DNA of 64,000 nt from Phialocephala subalpina (taxonomy: Eukaryota > Ascomycota > Leotiomycetes > Helotiales > Mollisiaceae), in the NCBI GenBank assembly GCA_900073065.1, contig FJOG01000027.1, forward strand, positions 113,148 to 177,147, read 5' to 3'. Every line of letters begins with the position of its first letter. Positions within the stretch are counted from its first letter, which is position 1. The position numbers were made by a program, and so were the translations under genes. This document shows, one piece after another, positions 43,105 to 54,294 of this stretch. Below the pieces are notes generated by a model. The model worked only from the letters and a program-made list of their open reading frames with translations. It searched no databases and had not been told where the DNA came from.

Positions 43105-45049
43105 ATGTCCAAAGACGAGAGCGCAGAGCTTAGCTACCATGAGAACAAATCCTCTCAGAGCGACATCGCGACCCCGCCATCCTTACCAACTCCACCGTCT
43201 AATTTGGTAGAGAGACTCCTCAAGCCGAAGGTGTACTTTCCAAGGTATCCGAAATGGATGATTGGAAAGCGCCTTCTATGGGCTACCTGCTTCTTTGGAT
43301 CTCTGGGAGATGCACTTTTTGGTTATGATCAGGGTAAGTCTCATAACATCCTCAGCAGGGATCTCTGACTTACGCGCACAGGTATCATGTCTGGTCTATT
43401 GGTCAATGAAGTCTTCATCAGGAAATTCTATCATGACCATGGCGGAGCTGACGGGACGACGGTTGCCGTTAATCCATCTTTGATCGGTAAGTCATAAACT
43501 TTTTAATCATGCTTCGCCCACTTACACTTTCGCAGGCATTACAGTTGCCTGTCTTCAACTTTCCGCAGCCATCGGATCGCTCCTTGCTGGATACCTCGGC
43601 GATGTCATGGGAAGAAAACGTTGCGTCAGGGTCGGAGGCTTCCTATATTTGACGATGGCATTTCTACAAGCTTTTGCGCCGAATCTCGGGTGCTTCATTG
43701 CCGGACGAACAATTCAAGGCCTTGGTGTTGGATTTCTTTCCATGACTGTGCCTGTCATTCAAACAGAGATTGCAGCTCCTCATAGAGTAAGTCAATTGGT
43801 TCACTTCCTTACCTTCCGGAAGGCTAATCTTTCCAGCGTGGCTTGATGGTCGGCGTCGAATACACGTTCCTTATCGGTGGATATATGCTCTCATGCTGGG
43901 TTGACTACGGCTTCAACTTCTTGCTTCCACACAACACTTCATGGCAAGGACCTTATTTTGTTCAGATGGTCTTGGCATTCATTCTGTTCTCCATGTCCTT
44001 TTTCCTTCCAGAAACGCCTCGATGGCTTGCACGAAACGGTTTCACCCAGGAAGCTCTCCAAACTCTTGCCGATCTCCACTCTAAGGGTAACACCGCGGAT
44101 GAAGACGTCCAACACGTCTTCTTGGAAATTCAGGAGGCCGTTCACTACGAAGATACCATGGGCAAGGTTACCTACATGGTAAGATCTTTCTCCAATACTG
44201 CAGACTCAAACTAATTGTCTTAGGAAATGTTCACCAAATATCGCAAGAGAACAATTGTGGGAATCACTGCTCAAATGTTCGCGCAATTGAACGGAATAAA
44301 CGTTATCTCGTTCTACCTCCCGAGTTCTCTCGCGGCTGCTGGATTCACAAATCGACGATCGCTTCTCTTCACAGCTGCAAATGCTATCATCTACACCTCG
44401 GCAACCGTTCCCGTCTGGTGGCTCGCAGATAGATGGGGAAGACGTCCGCTCTTGATCTTTGGAGGTGAGATTCATGCGCAACATTTCGTGGACTTGGCAC
44501 TGACAGAACAACACAGGCATAGCTATGGCCATAGCTCTCAGCATCGTTTGCGTCTTCCAACAAGCAAATGGACTCAGTGTAGTTACTCGAGCAAACGGCA
44601 TGTATAGCTTCGTAGTCGTCTACAATGCGCTGTATGGTGCAACATGGGGTCCAATGCCTTGGCTCCTTCCAGCTGAAATTTTCCCTCTCCGTGCTCGAAG
44701 CAAGGGAATGGCTCTCGCTACCTTTTCCAACTGGTAAAAACTCCCTTGATTCCCTGACTGGTCTGAGCTCATAACTAACATGGAATCTAGGACCTTCAAC
44801 TTCATCATTGGCATGTCGTCACCCGATGCGTTCGCAGGTATCAAGGGATACTACTATATCATCATTGCAGGGTTCTGTCTGTTCTCGGTCGGTCTGGCCA
44901 AGTTCTACTATGTGGAAACCGCCAACCATACGCTCGAGGAAGTGGCTGTGGCGTTTGGTGACAAGGCTTTCCTGCATGAGGATGAGGAGATCATGGCTTC
45001 TGCTCGCCTAGATCGTCGTGTCTCGGTGGCTAGGAGTGACCGTGTTTGA
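43105..45049 (+). CDS. MFS hexose/polyol-type transporter
   Basis: Seven exons (43105-43333, 43382-43486, 43536-43786, 43837-44178, 44224-44464, 44517-44733, 44791-45049) give 547 aa with consistent phase. It is a sugar porter family member: GDALFGYDQG in helix 1, GYLGDVMGRKR after helix 2, GRTIQGLGVGFLSMTVPVI, PETPRWLARNG at the end of the first half, QLNGINVISFYLP in helix 7, DRWGRRPLL, and PAEIFPLRARSKGMA before helix 11, then VETANHTLEEV. The N-terminal 45 residues are hydrophilic and proline-rich, cytosolic. It probably brings a pentose, polyol or hexose into the cell for the dehydrogenase at 38360. It shares a promoter region with the Zn2Cys6 regulator. Confidence 0.93.
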
Positions 45050-45829
45050 GGGAATAGGCTTGATCTGAACATGCCGAATAGGGAGATGAAGTGACAGGGG
45101 CTTCCATGTTAAGGTTGTTGGCGTTTGCATGTTGAGTCCTTATGCAAGATTGAGCTTTTCTTTTAGCAATGAGAAACAAATGTGGCAGGCCTAGTCAAAG
45201 CGCTCTGAATCTCTAGCATTGCGAAGTGGGAGAGACGGCGAACGAGTTGACGATGAGATAACTGAGCCCAGTTTGGAAGTGAGTTCCTCTCCAGCCGGCA
45301 AAGACCTTCGTTTCAAACGCCCGAGTCAGCGTTGTCAGCGTTGCGTCAAACACCCAACCCGCGCTGAAGACAACAACCGCGTCATTCTCCGCATACCGAG
45401 GTACTCAATCATCGCGATATTCACGATCAATTTCCTCAAGATGCTATAGTGACTGATTTATATCCTCACAATATTATACAATCGTTTGAATTCTTACGCG
45501 GTTGTTGCTCGGTTCTGTGAAATGGCAGGGCTGAAATTTAGTGACTGACAGCCCAAAATCTTAGCGATTGATGCCCTGTATCGCGGAGAAGTCAGCAATC
45601 ATGACTGAGGGCCACCACATGAAGACGAGAGAGCTATGGCACGAAATACCAGGTTGGATCGAAGGTTCCACGGCATCCACGCGATTTGCTAGACTCAACG
45701 TTCTAGAATTAATTTTCCTTCTATCTTACGGACTCATGACCTCAAACATTGACTATCAATTAAAATTACGAGAGACCACCACCAGAATTGAATCCTCTCA
45801 AACCACGAAGCCAGCAGCCTCAAATCCAT
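45050..45829. other. Intergenic region between transporter and arylsulfotransferase-like gene
   Basis: 3' flank of both convergent genes. A 108-codon open frame (from about 45568) and a shorter one are present but show no family similarity. Confidence 0.5.
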
Positions 45830-47492
45830 TTAACCGACCACCACAATATTCGAATATCTCAACAACTCAGCACCTCTATACGCCGCAACCCTGACAGACT
45901 TCGAATTCGCACAGCTGCCACTCAGCTGGAACATTGTCTCAAACCCCGCATTCGGCACTTTTCCTACCGACTTCAAGTCCTGCTCCTGGTCACCAGCAAA
46001 GACCTCCCAGCTCGTAATCCCAGTCGCCCCATTCCAACTCATGTACACCATCTCACCCTGCACCACCACAACAGGATCATACGCCGGAGTACCCACCCAC
46101 TCCCTTCGATATATCCTATAACTCTGCGCTCCAGGGCCAGAATTGTTATGAATCCCATACCAGATCGTCATTCTCACGTCCTCATTGCCCAATGGACCGA
46201 ATTCCTTCATAGCGGGGATCTGACCGTAGCCCAGGAGTGTGTTGCTGTTTGCTTGAGGGTCGAAGGTTCCTTGTGCATCGTTGTAGATGTTTTCGTTGGG
46301 GTCGATGAGGTTTTTGAGTACGCTGGCGGTATTGGTGGTGAGGTCGAGGTGTAGCGAGAGGCCGGTTGAGGGATTGCTGCCGTTGAAGGGTGGTGCGGCG
46401 TTGAAATTGTTCATGTAGTGGAGGGTTAGGTCGGTGGATGTTGCTTTTTCGACGCGGGCATGGTGCTCCCATGCCTGAGTTTTGGATATGCGTTAGAGGA
46501 GATGAGATACTGGTAAGTGATTGAATTCTGGGGGTACGTACAAAATGGCCATCTCCTGGGAGAGCAAAATCACCGCCGGTATCCCCCTGAATATTTCTTA
46601 GCATTGTGAAGTCTGACTTGAAAGAGCTTGGACTTACCGTAATACGCCACTCAATGTCTCCCGTACTATTCAACTTGAAAGTAGTCCAGAGGTGGCGGCC
46701 GTTGACGATGTATCCATCGCCAATCGATTGGACTGCGTTGATGTGGAACCAATCCCAAGGATCAGTCCTACTACCAACACCAAAAGAGCCATTGAAAAGT
46801 GCTTTCGAATCCGTGAATGGTATGCCGGCTTCAAGAGCACTCCAACGAAATAGAGTTTTATTCGTCTTGATGTCAACGTCAAAGAAAAGACTGTCGAAGA
46901 TGTATCCATCCTTAGGTCCCCCTTCGACAGACAAATCCACTGCGGTGACATTAATCATGGATATCAGAACCGAACCGTGGTTGGTGATGAACGACTCGTG
47001 CGCATCTGCATAGCAGGGAAACGTGATGCTGCTATTCGCGGTAACGGCGACTGCTTGAGGACAAACCCGGTACATCTCGGTGTAGGTCTCATCCAAGATT
47101 GAAACGTGGCCATACCCGTTGTTCCCAATTGTATCGCCTGTCCAATAACTCAGCACAGGCTTTGAGTCAAGCGGCTGGGTAACTAGGTTGGTGTAATCTC
47201 CAGGTGCGCTGCTCCAAATAAGATCACCGCCGTCTGTCATAATAACGGCGGCACTTTGCACAGCTCCGTTGAGGGCCAGGGGGGTTAAAAATAAATAGCC
47301 TGGTGCAAGACTCGCTCCAGATTTTGAAACATTGAAGACTGGAGGGGTAAAAGGTGCCGTTTTGAATGATTGAAGAGGCCAGGGGGCAGGCGCACGAGCT
47401 TTGACCCGGTGAGCAAGAGAAGCGGTATTCGAAGGATGAGTAACAACAATGCCGATAAATGCAGAAGCAAGGAGAGCATACAATAAATGCAT
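45830..47492 (-). CDS. Secreted arylsulfotransferase-like protein (ASST family)
   Basis: Minus-strand exons 47492-46638, 46586-46542 and 46474-45830 give 514 aa. It has a signal peptide (MHLLYALLASAFIGIVVT) and a KR-type site (AHRVKAR). Family features are GYLFLTPLALNG, VIMTDGGDLIWS, DSKPVLSYWTGD, GYGHVSILDETY (beta-propeller blades), the DAHESFITNHGSVLI segment, DPWDWFHINAVQSIGDGYIVN and the GHF...AWEHHARVE junction, where the family has a conserved QH(D/A) motif. The first intron is 51 bp and in phase, so the unspliced frame also stays open, but splicing restores the family's WRI.GD.GGDF pattern. Bacterial ASSTs move sulfate between phenols. Fungal members are uncharacterised and it is not known whether they keep this activity. 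Confidence 0.85.
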
Positions 47493-48183
47493 GATTGATG
47501 CTTGAAATTATTGCAAAGAATTCCAATTGGTGGATGGTGGATAGGAGGTAGTGAATAACTGAAGACCAGTTGAGAGATCACTGGATTCTGTAGATGTGGA
47601 TTGGAAATACGACCATCTCCTTTATCTTATATCTTTTCACATGCACAGAGAACCCATTTCGAGGGTATTGCACCCTGGCTTGTCAAATTGGCAGAGGCGT
47701 ATGTACGATTTCCAAAAGAATCGTATGCCAAGGAAACCAACTGACAAAACCAGCAAAAAGGGGCAATATTTCAGGCCCTTCGGGTATTTCGAGAACGAAT
47801 ATCAAGTCCACGCTGGCACCCAGCCACCTCTCATTCGTAGTAAGGACGTCGACGACAAGGTGGTTCCTAGACATGCTTACCCCCAAAAGCCTCGTCGGAG
47901 GAATAGACTTTGCTTATGGAATTTCAGCCATACAAAATTAATGACAAACACAAGGCTTTTTCGATGGCAAGGTACAATCTGACGGCGTGCCATGTTAAGA
48001 TTATGTTCGGACGATTGAATTGTTGCTGAGCCACAAAGTCGATCCCGCATTTGAATGCCAAGCCCAGCGACATCCCAATTCGGACTCGCGTACTGCTCGC
48101 GTAAGGTAAGGGGGACCTGGAAGGCACGTGAGTGGTTCTACACAATTGGTTGCAAATACGACACCGCAAAGCTTGTCCATGAG
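47493..48183. other. Spacer between two minus-strand genes
   Basis: Promoter of the arylsulfotransferase-like gene and terminator region of the regulator upstream of it. A 115-codon plus-strand frame with an ATG at 47594 has no recognisable similarity. Confidence 0.5.
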
Positions 48184-50128
48184 CTACTCGTCGAGCCGCA
48201 ACTCGTGTCCCATTTCATGATTTCGAAACCCGTGCCACAATTCCTCAGCCGGGTCGTGTGTATCCGCCTGCCACAGCACCATCTCTGACAAACAAGTTCT
48301 GAACTCTTTCCAGTCTCTCAAGCCCAGGCTGACAACGGATTGACTAATGCGAGCTTCATACCACTGCCGATTCAGAGCGCTAGAAGATGCCAATCCGCCT
48401 ATGAAATGCACCCAAAGGATGACCTTTTCACACAGCGGATCGTTGACCAAAGGTTGCGCCCGTTGGATGTCCCATTCTAACACACTTTGAAGACTACTCC
48501 TCAATTTTGACTCAAGAGCCTGCATGATTTCTCGATTCGGTCGACGCCCAGCGAGTATGTACTCGATGAATATAAAGCTTGCAATTCTGCAAGGCTCGAA
48601 TAAGGAGAGATGACCTGAACATGTATCGTTTTCAGAGCTGTCTTGTTGTTCCGAACAAGACAATAATTTGTGATAGATCAACGATCTCTTCATCGCAAAA
48701 ACTCCGAGGTCTTTTGGGACTTCATTGGTGCTGGCCCCGTCTTGCATGGTCATCAGAGAACGTATTTCCAGAAAAATAGCTGGGAGAGGTTCAGGGATTC
48801 GATCTAGGAGGTGGGAAGCAGCGTGTGGAGGATTAGAGGTCGCGCAATCAGAATTGTCTGAGTGTATTTCATCGCCAAGGAAAGGGAATTTAGGGGCCGA
48901 CATGGTCCAGGTCGCATAGATAAAGTCTAACCTAAGAGGCAATGTTAGTCTGGGGAATGAGAGTGAAGGGCTCATGGCCCAAAAGAAGTACCGTGTTATC
49001 AGCATATGCAAAATCCCCCCGAAGCCTAGGGCTTCCAGACCTCCACGAAGGCGTACCAGCGTAATGAGGGCGTCCAGATGTATTCTTATCTCAGCCAGAT
49101 TGCTGTTGTAGTTCTAACAATAAGCAATAATCGAATACAGTAGGAGAGGAAGAGGAGCATACCTCACTCCAGGCCATCAATACTACAGCTGCAATAACAG
49201 AATCGCTAACTCGTTCCGGAGAGCATAAGGTCTGGTTGACCATTTGAATAGTTTTGCCTCGATGTAGCAAGGTCACCAGACTGGGCTCTCGCTCGTGGAG
49301 ACGGTCCAGATGTACTGAAGCATTGAAGAATGTGGCTTCGAGCATGATCCCATCTTGGAGTACTTCATGAATCCATGGAGAGCCGATTGGATTCTGTTCT
49401 TTCTTCGTAGCAAAGCGGAAAGGCCGCGGAGCCATTACGGAAAGGACTGTTTTGCACGGGTCACATTTATGCTCAGGAGTTCAGGAAGATGAGATGAACT
49501 GACAGTGGTTCAATAGATAATGTTGGTGGGGTCGAAGTCCCAGAGCTTGTGTGCAACAAGGATCAAGTGAACTTAAATCAGTCAAGTCCTGAGACAGTTT
49601 GAGCGTATGCTGCCGAATAATCTCATCCTCCTCTTGGTCTACCGGTAGTGGATCGGGAGGTAGAAAACTTGGCGTCGGGCTCGGTAACCTCATACCAAGA
49701 CTGTCACCCGATCGCAAGGCACCAGCTTCACCTGGCCTCTGTGTAGGGTCAGCCATCTCTCCTTGGTTCAGCGCTTTCAGCCTCGCAGTCTTGTATAGAC
49801 GTTCTCCACCCACTTCCTCTGAGCAAAGGCGATCGTTGGCTAATATCAAGAGGCTTTGCTACATGCAGCATCTCAGCCTAACCTAACCTTCTCGATTGTC
49901 TTGTCAAGGCTGGGATATTGCAAACGCTACCTTGGCCGAATGCATTAAGACAGCATGAGGAGGAAATATCGTACTAACCTTGGTCTTCTGAAATGTTTCT
50001 ACTCTTCGGAGCCTTTCTTTGCGGCGAAAAGCTCGCATGGCACCTGATCTGACCTGCTTCTGCGAAGCGTCACCTTGTTCCTTAACGGGTTTATCGAAAT
50101 TTACAAATTCCCATTTCGGCGCTTCCAT
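48184..50128 (-). CDS. Fungal_trans_2-type transcription factor without zinc cluster
   Basis: Minus-strand exons 50128-49979, 49858-49504, 49446-49163 and 49113-48184 give 572 aa. The N-terminus carries KWEFVNFDKPVKEQ followed by VRSGAMRAFRRKERLRR, a motif common to a large fungal family with (F/W)xFVN...K...VRxHAMRxFRRxxR and no Zn2Cys6 cluster. The rest is all-helical (DPCCTQALGLRPHQHYLLNH, then VMAPRPFRF, VVLMAWSE, LDALITLVRLRGGLEALG), as in the fungal_trans_2 domain, and the gene model ends HELRLDE. Such proteins are often mislabelled 'tachykinin family'. DNA binding through the basic N-terminus is an inference. Confidence 0.85.
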
Positions 50129-50685
50129 GATGTCTGAAACTGATGAAGTTCAGGCTATTGAAACAAATGTCTTCGAGTAAAGTGCTGTCCGAATCTAAGT
50201 GAAACAATAAACTTCCGGAAGGAAATAGGGGTGGACGATTTTTTGTGGCGCAGCTTTATGGCGCAGCTACTATCTTTCATCTCGCTTTCACATGCTGACA
50301 GCCAGGATTCCTGCAAGGTCAAAAGGTCGCTTGGAAGAATTCAGGAACCAGGAACCCTTGAACGTCGTATCTTCCGCTGATATTACCCCGCATTGCCGAG
50401 TAGCGGGGTACAACAACATTTTCCCGAAGACTTTCTCCCAAGATTCACACCATTATTCACTCTTTCCCAGTAATAACTGTGGGCAGTAAGTTCTCGAATT
50501 TAATGCTATACGTACTTTGACACCTGATCGATACCTCCCTTACGGTTGTCTCCTACGAAGGGCCCTAAGGCAAGCCGACTCTGTCTCAAGGTTAAGGCTG
50601 CTTCTTCAACGCGAGGTTAGATCTCCCACGGATTGATTTGGAGGAAGCTGAAAGTTCAACTAGATTCGAGCTCTATCCAACTAAG
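50129..50685. other. Divergent promoter region (regulator / alpha-beta hydrolase)
   Basis: Space between the start codons of two oppositely oriented genes. No clear TATA box or operator was recognised. Confidence 0.5.
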
Positions 50686-51711
50686 ATGATGAAATCTTTT
50701 CAATGGATACTGTTCGCTTTTGAGCTTCTCTGCCTCACCTCTCCTATTCTGTGCGATTCGATCAAAGAGCACTACATCCCCGAAGATTTGAACGGATCTA
50801 ATTTCACGTACCCATGGCCAGTCAAGCTGTATGAATTCTCCACCCAGCACAACCAGACTTTGGAAATGGCTTTCATGGACGTCGCGCCAACGGGAACACC
50901 CAACAACAAGACCGCTCTGCTGACGCACGGCAAAAACTTCTGTGGCCCAACCTGGAATGCCACTGCTATCATCCTCGCTCAAGCAGGCTACCGTGTCATT
51001 CTTCCTGATCAGATTGGATTCTGCAAATCTTCGAAGCCAGATAGCTACCAATTTAGTCTCCAGCAGCTGGCTCACAACACAATGGGACTGCTGACGATCT
51101 TGGGCATCGAGAGCGTGACCCTGGTCGGCCACTCAATGGGAGGCATGTTAGCAACTAGATTCTCGTTGATGTATCCTGCAAATGTTACGGAGCTCGTGCT
51201 TGTGAATCCGATTGGACTCGAGGACTGGAAGGCTCTTGGAGTGCCTTGGCAACCTCTCGACACTTCATGGGCTACCGAGCTCAAGAGCAACTATACCACA
51301 ATCCGCGCCTATGAGCAATCTACCTACTACGTCAACACATGGAACACAACCTATGATGTGTGGGTCAACATGCTCAACAACATCTATCACGGAAGCGAAG
51401 CCAAGAAGTTCACTTACAATCAAGCTCAGACAACTGACATGGTCCTGACGCAACCTGTTGTCTACGAGTTCCCAATTCTCAAGACGAAAACTTTGTTGAT
51501 GATCGGTGACCAAGACAACACTGCGATTGGAAAGGCTTGGTCTCCACCTGATGTACAGGCAAAGATCGGTCATTATAATGTGCTGGGGAAGCAGGTTGCC
51601 GCGATGATCAATGGGTCGACGTTGATTGAGTTTCCAGATTTGGGACACGCACCTCAGATTCAGGAGCCAGATACATTTCATGCTGCTCTGATGGGATGGT
51701 TGACTGAATGA
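50686..51711 (+). CDS. Secreted alpha/beta hydrolase
   Basis: A single exon of 341 codons; the first ATG of the frame is at 50686 (an in-frame extension upstream has no ATG). It has a signal peptide (MMKSFQWILFAFELLCLTSPILC). The fold-1 layout is clear: LLTHGKNFCGPTW (HG oxyanion loop), GYRVILPDQIGFCKSS, nucleophile elbow VGHSMGGM (Ser, about residue 150), the acid in MIGDQDNTAIG (Asp), and LGHAPQIQEP (His). A cap region with many N-glycosylation sequons sits between. Similar fungal and bacterial proteins are annotated as epoxide-hydrolase- or lipase-like without a defined substrate. The catalytic triad looks complete, so it is likely active. Confidence 0.9.
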   Translation: MMKSFQWILFAFELLCLTSPILCDSIKEHYIPEDLNGSNFTYPWPVKLYEFSTQHNQTLEMAFMDVAPTGTPNNKTALLTHGKNFCGPTWNATAIILAQAGYRVILPDQIGFCKSSKPDSYQFSLQQLAHNTMGLLTILGIESVTLVGHSMGGMLATRFSLMYPANVTELVLVNPIGLEDWKALGVPWQPLDTSWATELKSNYTTIRAYEQSTYYVNTWNTTYDVWVNMLNNIYHGSEAKKFTYNQAQTTDMVLTQPVVYEFPILKTKTLLMIGDQDNTAIGKAWSPPDVQAKIGHYNVLGKQVAAMINGSTLIEFPDLGHAPQIQEPDTFHAALMGWLTE

Positions 51712-52375
51712 TTGGCTTCGCTTGTGGGAACCAGTACGCAAGACGCTGTATTTCAATGAGTAAAAGCCTGGAATTACAGTGATAAATGCCCTAAAACTCA
51801 GGTGAAAGTCGCTGAATTATAGTGACTAAAGCCTGAAGCACTGTCTCGCTTGATTTTGCACGTCCCACAGGCCATCTGACAGACGAAAAATAGGGGTTGG
51901 AAGCTTCTCGTCCTGCTCATGAGGACATAATCACGAAATCAACACGAATGTAGTCCGTGATATCTTCCAGCGCCACAACTGCATACAAGCAACCCTGACC
52001 CAACGCGAGTACCTTGCCAAACGCGTCTTCCCACAAGTCCTCAAGTCCAGACGTGAATTGATATTGAATAATAAATTGCTTCTTCTATCCTATGTCTTAA
52101 AATAGACATAGCCAATCAAAGCTGCAGCGGACCGAGGAGAAAGAGGGACGTGCGCCAGTTGAACGTGAACGAGAACAACTTACAAATCTATCCAGAATAG
52201 AATACCCTCGTGTCACTCCATTTTGGACTCCATTCTTCTCGGAAGCTGCGTTGATCGAGGATTCGAAGGTTATTCTTTTGCTTTAGCACCTACCTGCGTA
52301 CCTAGCGAGAGCTGCGACTTAGCTGGCTCAGGGGAACCCGGACGAGCTGGAAGATTTGCAAACGTTCTGCCAGTT
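51712..52375. other. Intergenic region with a small imperfect repeat
   Basis: No gene recognised. Two short similar units of the form 'GAATTA(C/T)AGTGA' occur at about 51773-51784 and 51815-51826, close to the hydrolase stop codon. Confidence 0.5.
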
Positions 52376-53591
52376 ATGAAGCCGCCTCATATGAAGACAA
52401 AGAACGGATGTAGCCAATGCAGAGCTAGGAAAGTCAAGGTAAGCCATAACCGCACCAGCCAGGGTCATCCTGCAACGAATTCACAGATGTCATGTGATGT
52501 AGGCTGATAGAAATGCGAAACAGTGTGACGAAGGCCGCCCTACATGCAGAGCTTGCAGGAAACGTAAGCTACAATGCAGCATAGCTTTCCTTACCCCTAG
52601 CACGCACCCTCCAATACCCTTCCAAAAACCGAGGCGGAGGGTGGAAGGACAGAACTTGAGGACTCAATCTTCGACATGTTCACCACAATGTTTCCAGCCT
52701 GCGTTCCTGGACACCGATAGCCTTGAGCTCCTCCATCATTATACCACAGCAACTAGTTTGGTACTGTCTCGGTCAAAACATATAGACATCTGGCGAGTGT
52801 CTATTCCACGCATGGCACTGAAGCATGATTTCCTCATGCATGGCATCCTCGCTCTATCAGCACTCCATCTATCCCGAATACAACCCCATCGCGCCAGGAA
52901 GCTCACTGTTCTTGCGTCAGCTCATGAGCAGCTAGCTTTACCTTCGTTCCGAAAGCATCTATCGCTGAATTTCAGCAATGACACTTGCCACGCCATCTTC
53001 TCCTTCTCTGGATTTGTCGTTCCATTCATACTCGCTTCTGAAAGTTCTCTCGAAGCATCGACGTCTCGGATTCCTGGCCTAGAAGATACTTCCCCACACT
53101 GGTTCCATGCGATACGTGGTCTCATGGTCCTTCTCGAAGGCAACTGGTCTACCTTGGCTCAAGGCCCATATGCTCCTTTACTAATCAGAGGTTCGGAACC
53201 CATATCATATGCCAACAATCCCAACGACCATCATCTGGCAGAAGTTCAGCAACTCATATCATCTTGCGACGAGTTCTCTGATGCCCAAGAGGCTGTTGCC
53301 TGTCAAATTACCCTTGATGAACTGCGCAGGATTCTGGCATGCCCTGAGCTCGAAGCTGGGTTTGTAACTTGGCCCGGTGTGGTTCCGGCGGGGTATCTAA
53401 AACTGCTACATCGTCAGCACCCTATTGCACTCATTATATTGGCACACTATTGTGTTCTCATCAAGAAGATTGAAAGGGTGTGGTACTTGAGAGGTCTTGG
53501 ACAGAACCTGTTATCATCGATTCATGAGGTCATTTCACCAGAGTGGAGACCTTGGCTCGAATGGCCGATCAAACAGCCTTCATGTTGGTAA
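52376..53591 (+). CDS. Zn2Cys6 transcription factor (sterol/metabolite-regulator-like)
   Basis: Exons 52376-52438 and 52524-53591 give 376 aa. The zinc cluster spans the intron: NGCSQCRARKVK in exon 1 and CDEGRPTCRACRKRKLQC in exon 2, with the spacing C-x2-C-x6-C-x5-C-x2-C-x6-C. The body has LELLHHYTTATSLVLS, HDFLMHGILALSALHLS and HRARKLTVLASAHEQLALPS, typical of the Upc2-like/fungal_trans_2 class, and ends WRPWLEWPIKQ, where family members also end. The ATG at 52376 is followed by another five codons on; upstream the frame is open but has no ATG. With about 377 codons it is of normal length for the class. It lies between a hydrolase and a P450, both on the same strand, which it may control. 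Confidence 0.9.
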
Positions 53592-54294
53592 TATCCTTGG
53601 TCATGCCAATCATTGTATATGACGAAACCAAGAATCTATTTGTTTTGATGGACATGATTTGGAACAAACAAGAAATCGAAGAGCGCCAAGATTCGAGCCT
53701 GAGTCAAATTGTATTCGGTTAGAGTTCCGCCTGGGCCTGAGACCAAGTATTCAAAGTCAAAATCCCTTTGGGCTTGGTGTTGTCTTGACACATGTTACAT
53801 GCATCGAAGCGAGCGGATCTCAATCAACCCTCTGCAAGTTGTGAACAAATTGTGGAACTCTTGGACGGCATCAAAATCTATCCGCGAACCGAACCCACTC
53901 TCGAGATCCGCATGAGCATCTACTTCCGAATGAGGTTGAGGTATTGGGGTAGAGGCGAGGATGTCCACTTCAGGGCTGGGATCCCGCATGCAGGTCAGAG
54001 GTACCGGCTAAAGTTAAATTGAACTACCGTACGTGACAGCGGGGACTGCCGAATTGGAACCCCAATAATTGGTTTCACAGATTCTCCTAAGAGGTGGCAG
54101 TCGGCGATTATCTGTGGCCCGTCCCGGCGGAGAAACCCAGATGTCGAATGGTGACGGTTGAAATATATACAGCGCACAGTATGCTGACTTCGATACCGGA
54201 TATCAACCAGCAATTTCGACGAAGATAGTTCATATTCTCTTCATTGTTCAAACACGGATTTGCAGCACACATCTCAATCTTTCAGAAAATAGTA
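53592..54294. other. Intergenic region upstream of P450
   Basis: Contains the P450 promoter. Short open frames of 60-76 codons overlap on both strands without support. Confidence 0.5.

Noticed and set aside
45568..46354. Plus-strand frames of 108 and 188 codons antisense to the arylsulfotransferase-like C-terminus
   Set aside because: The larger is the shadow of a GC-rich coding exon on the other strand; the smaller has no support.
47594..47982. Plus-strand frames of 115-128 codons next to the arylsulfotransferase-like gene
   Set aside because: Only the shorter one has an ATG; both overlap and neither contains a recognisable motif.
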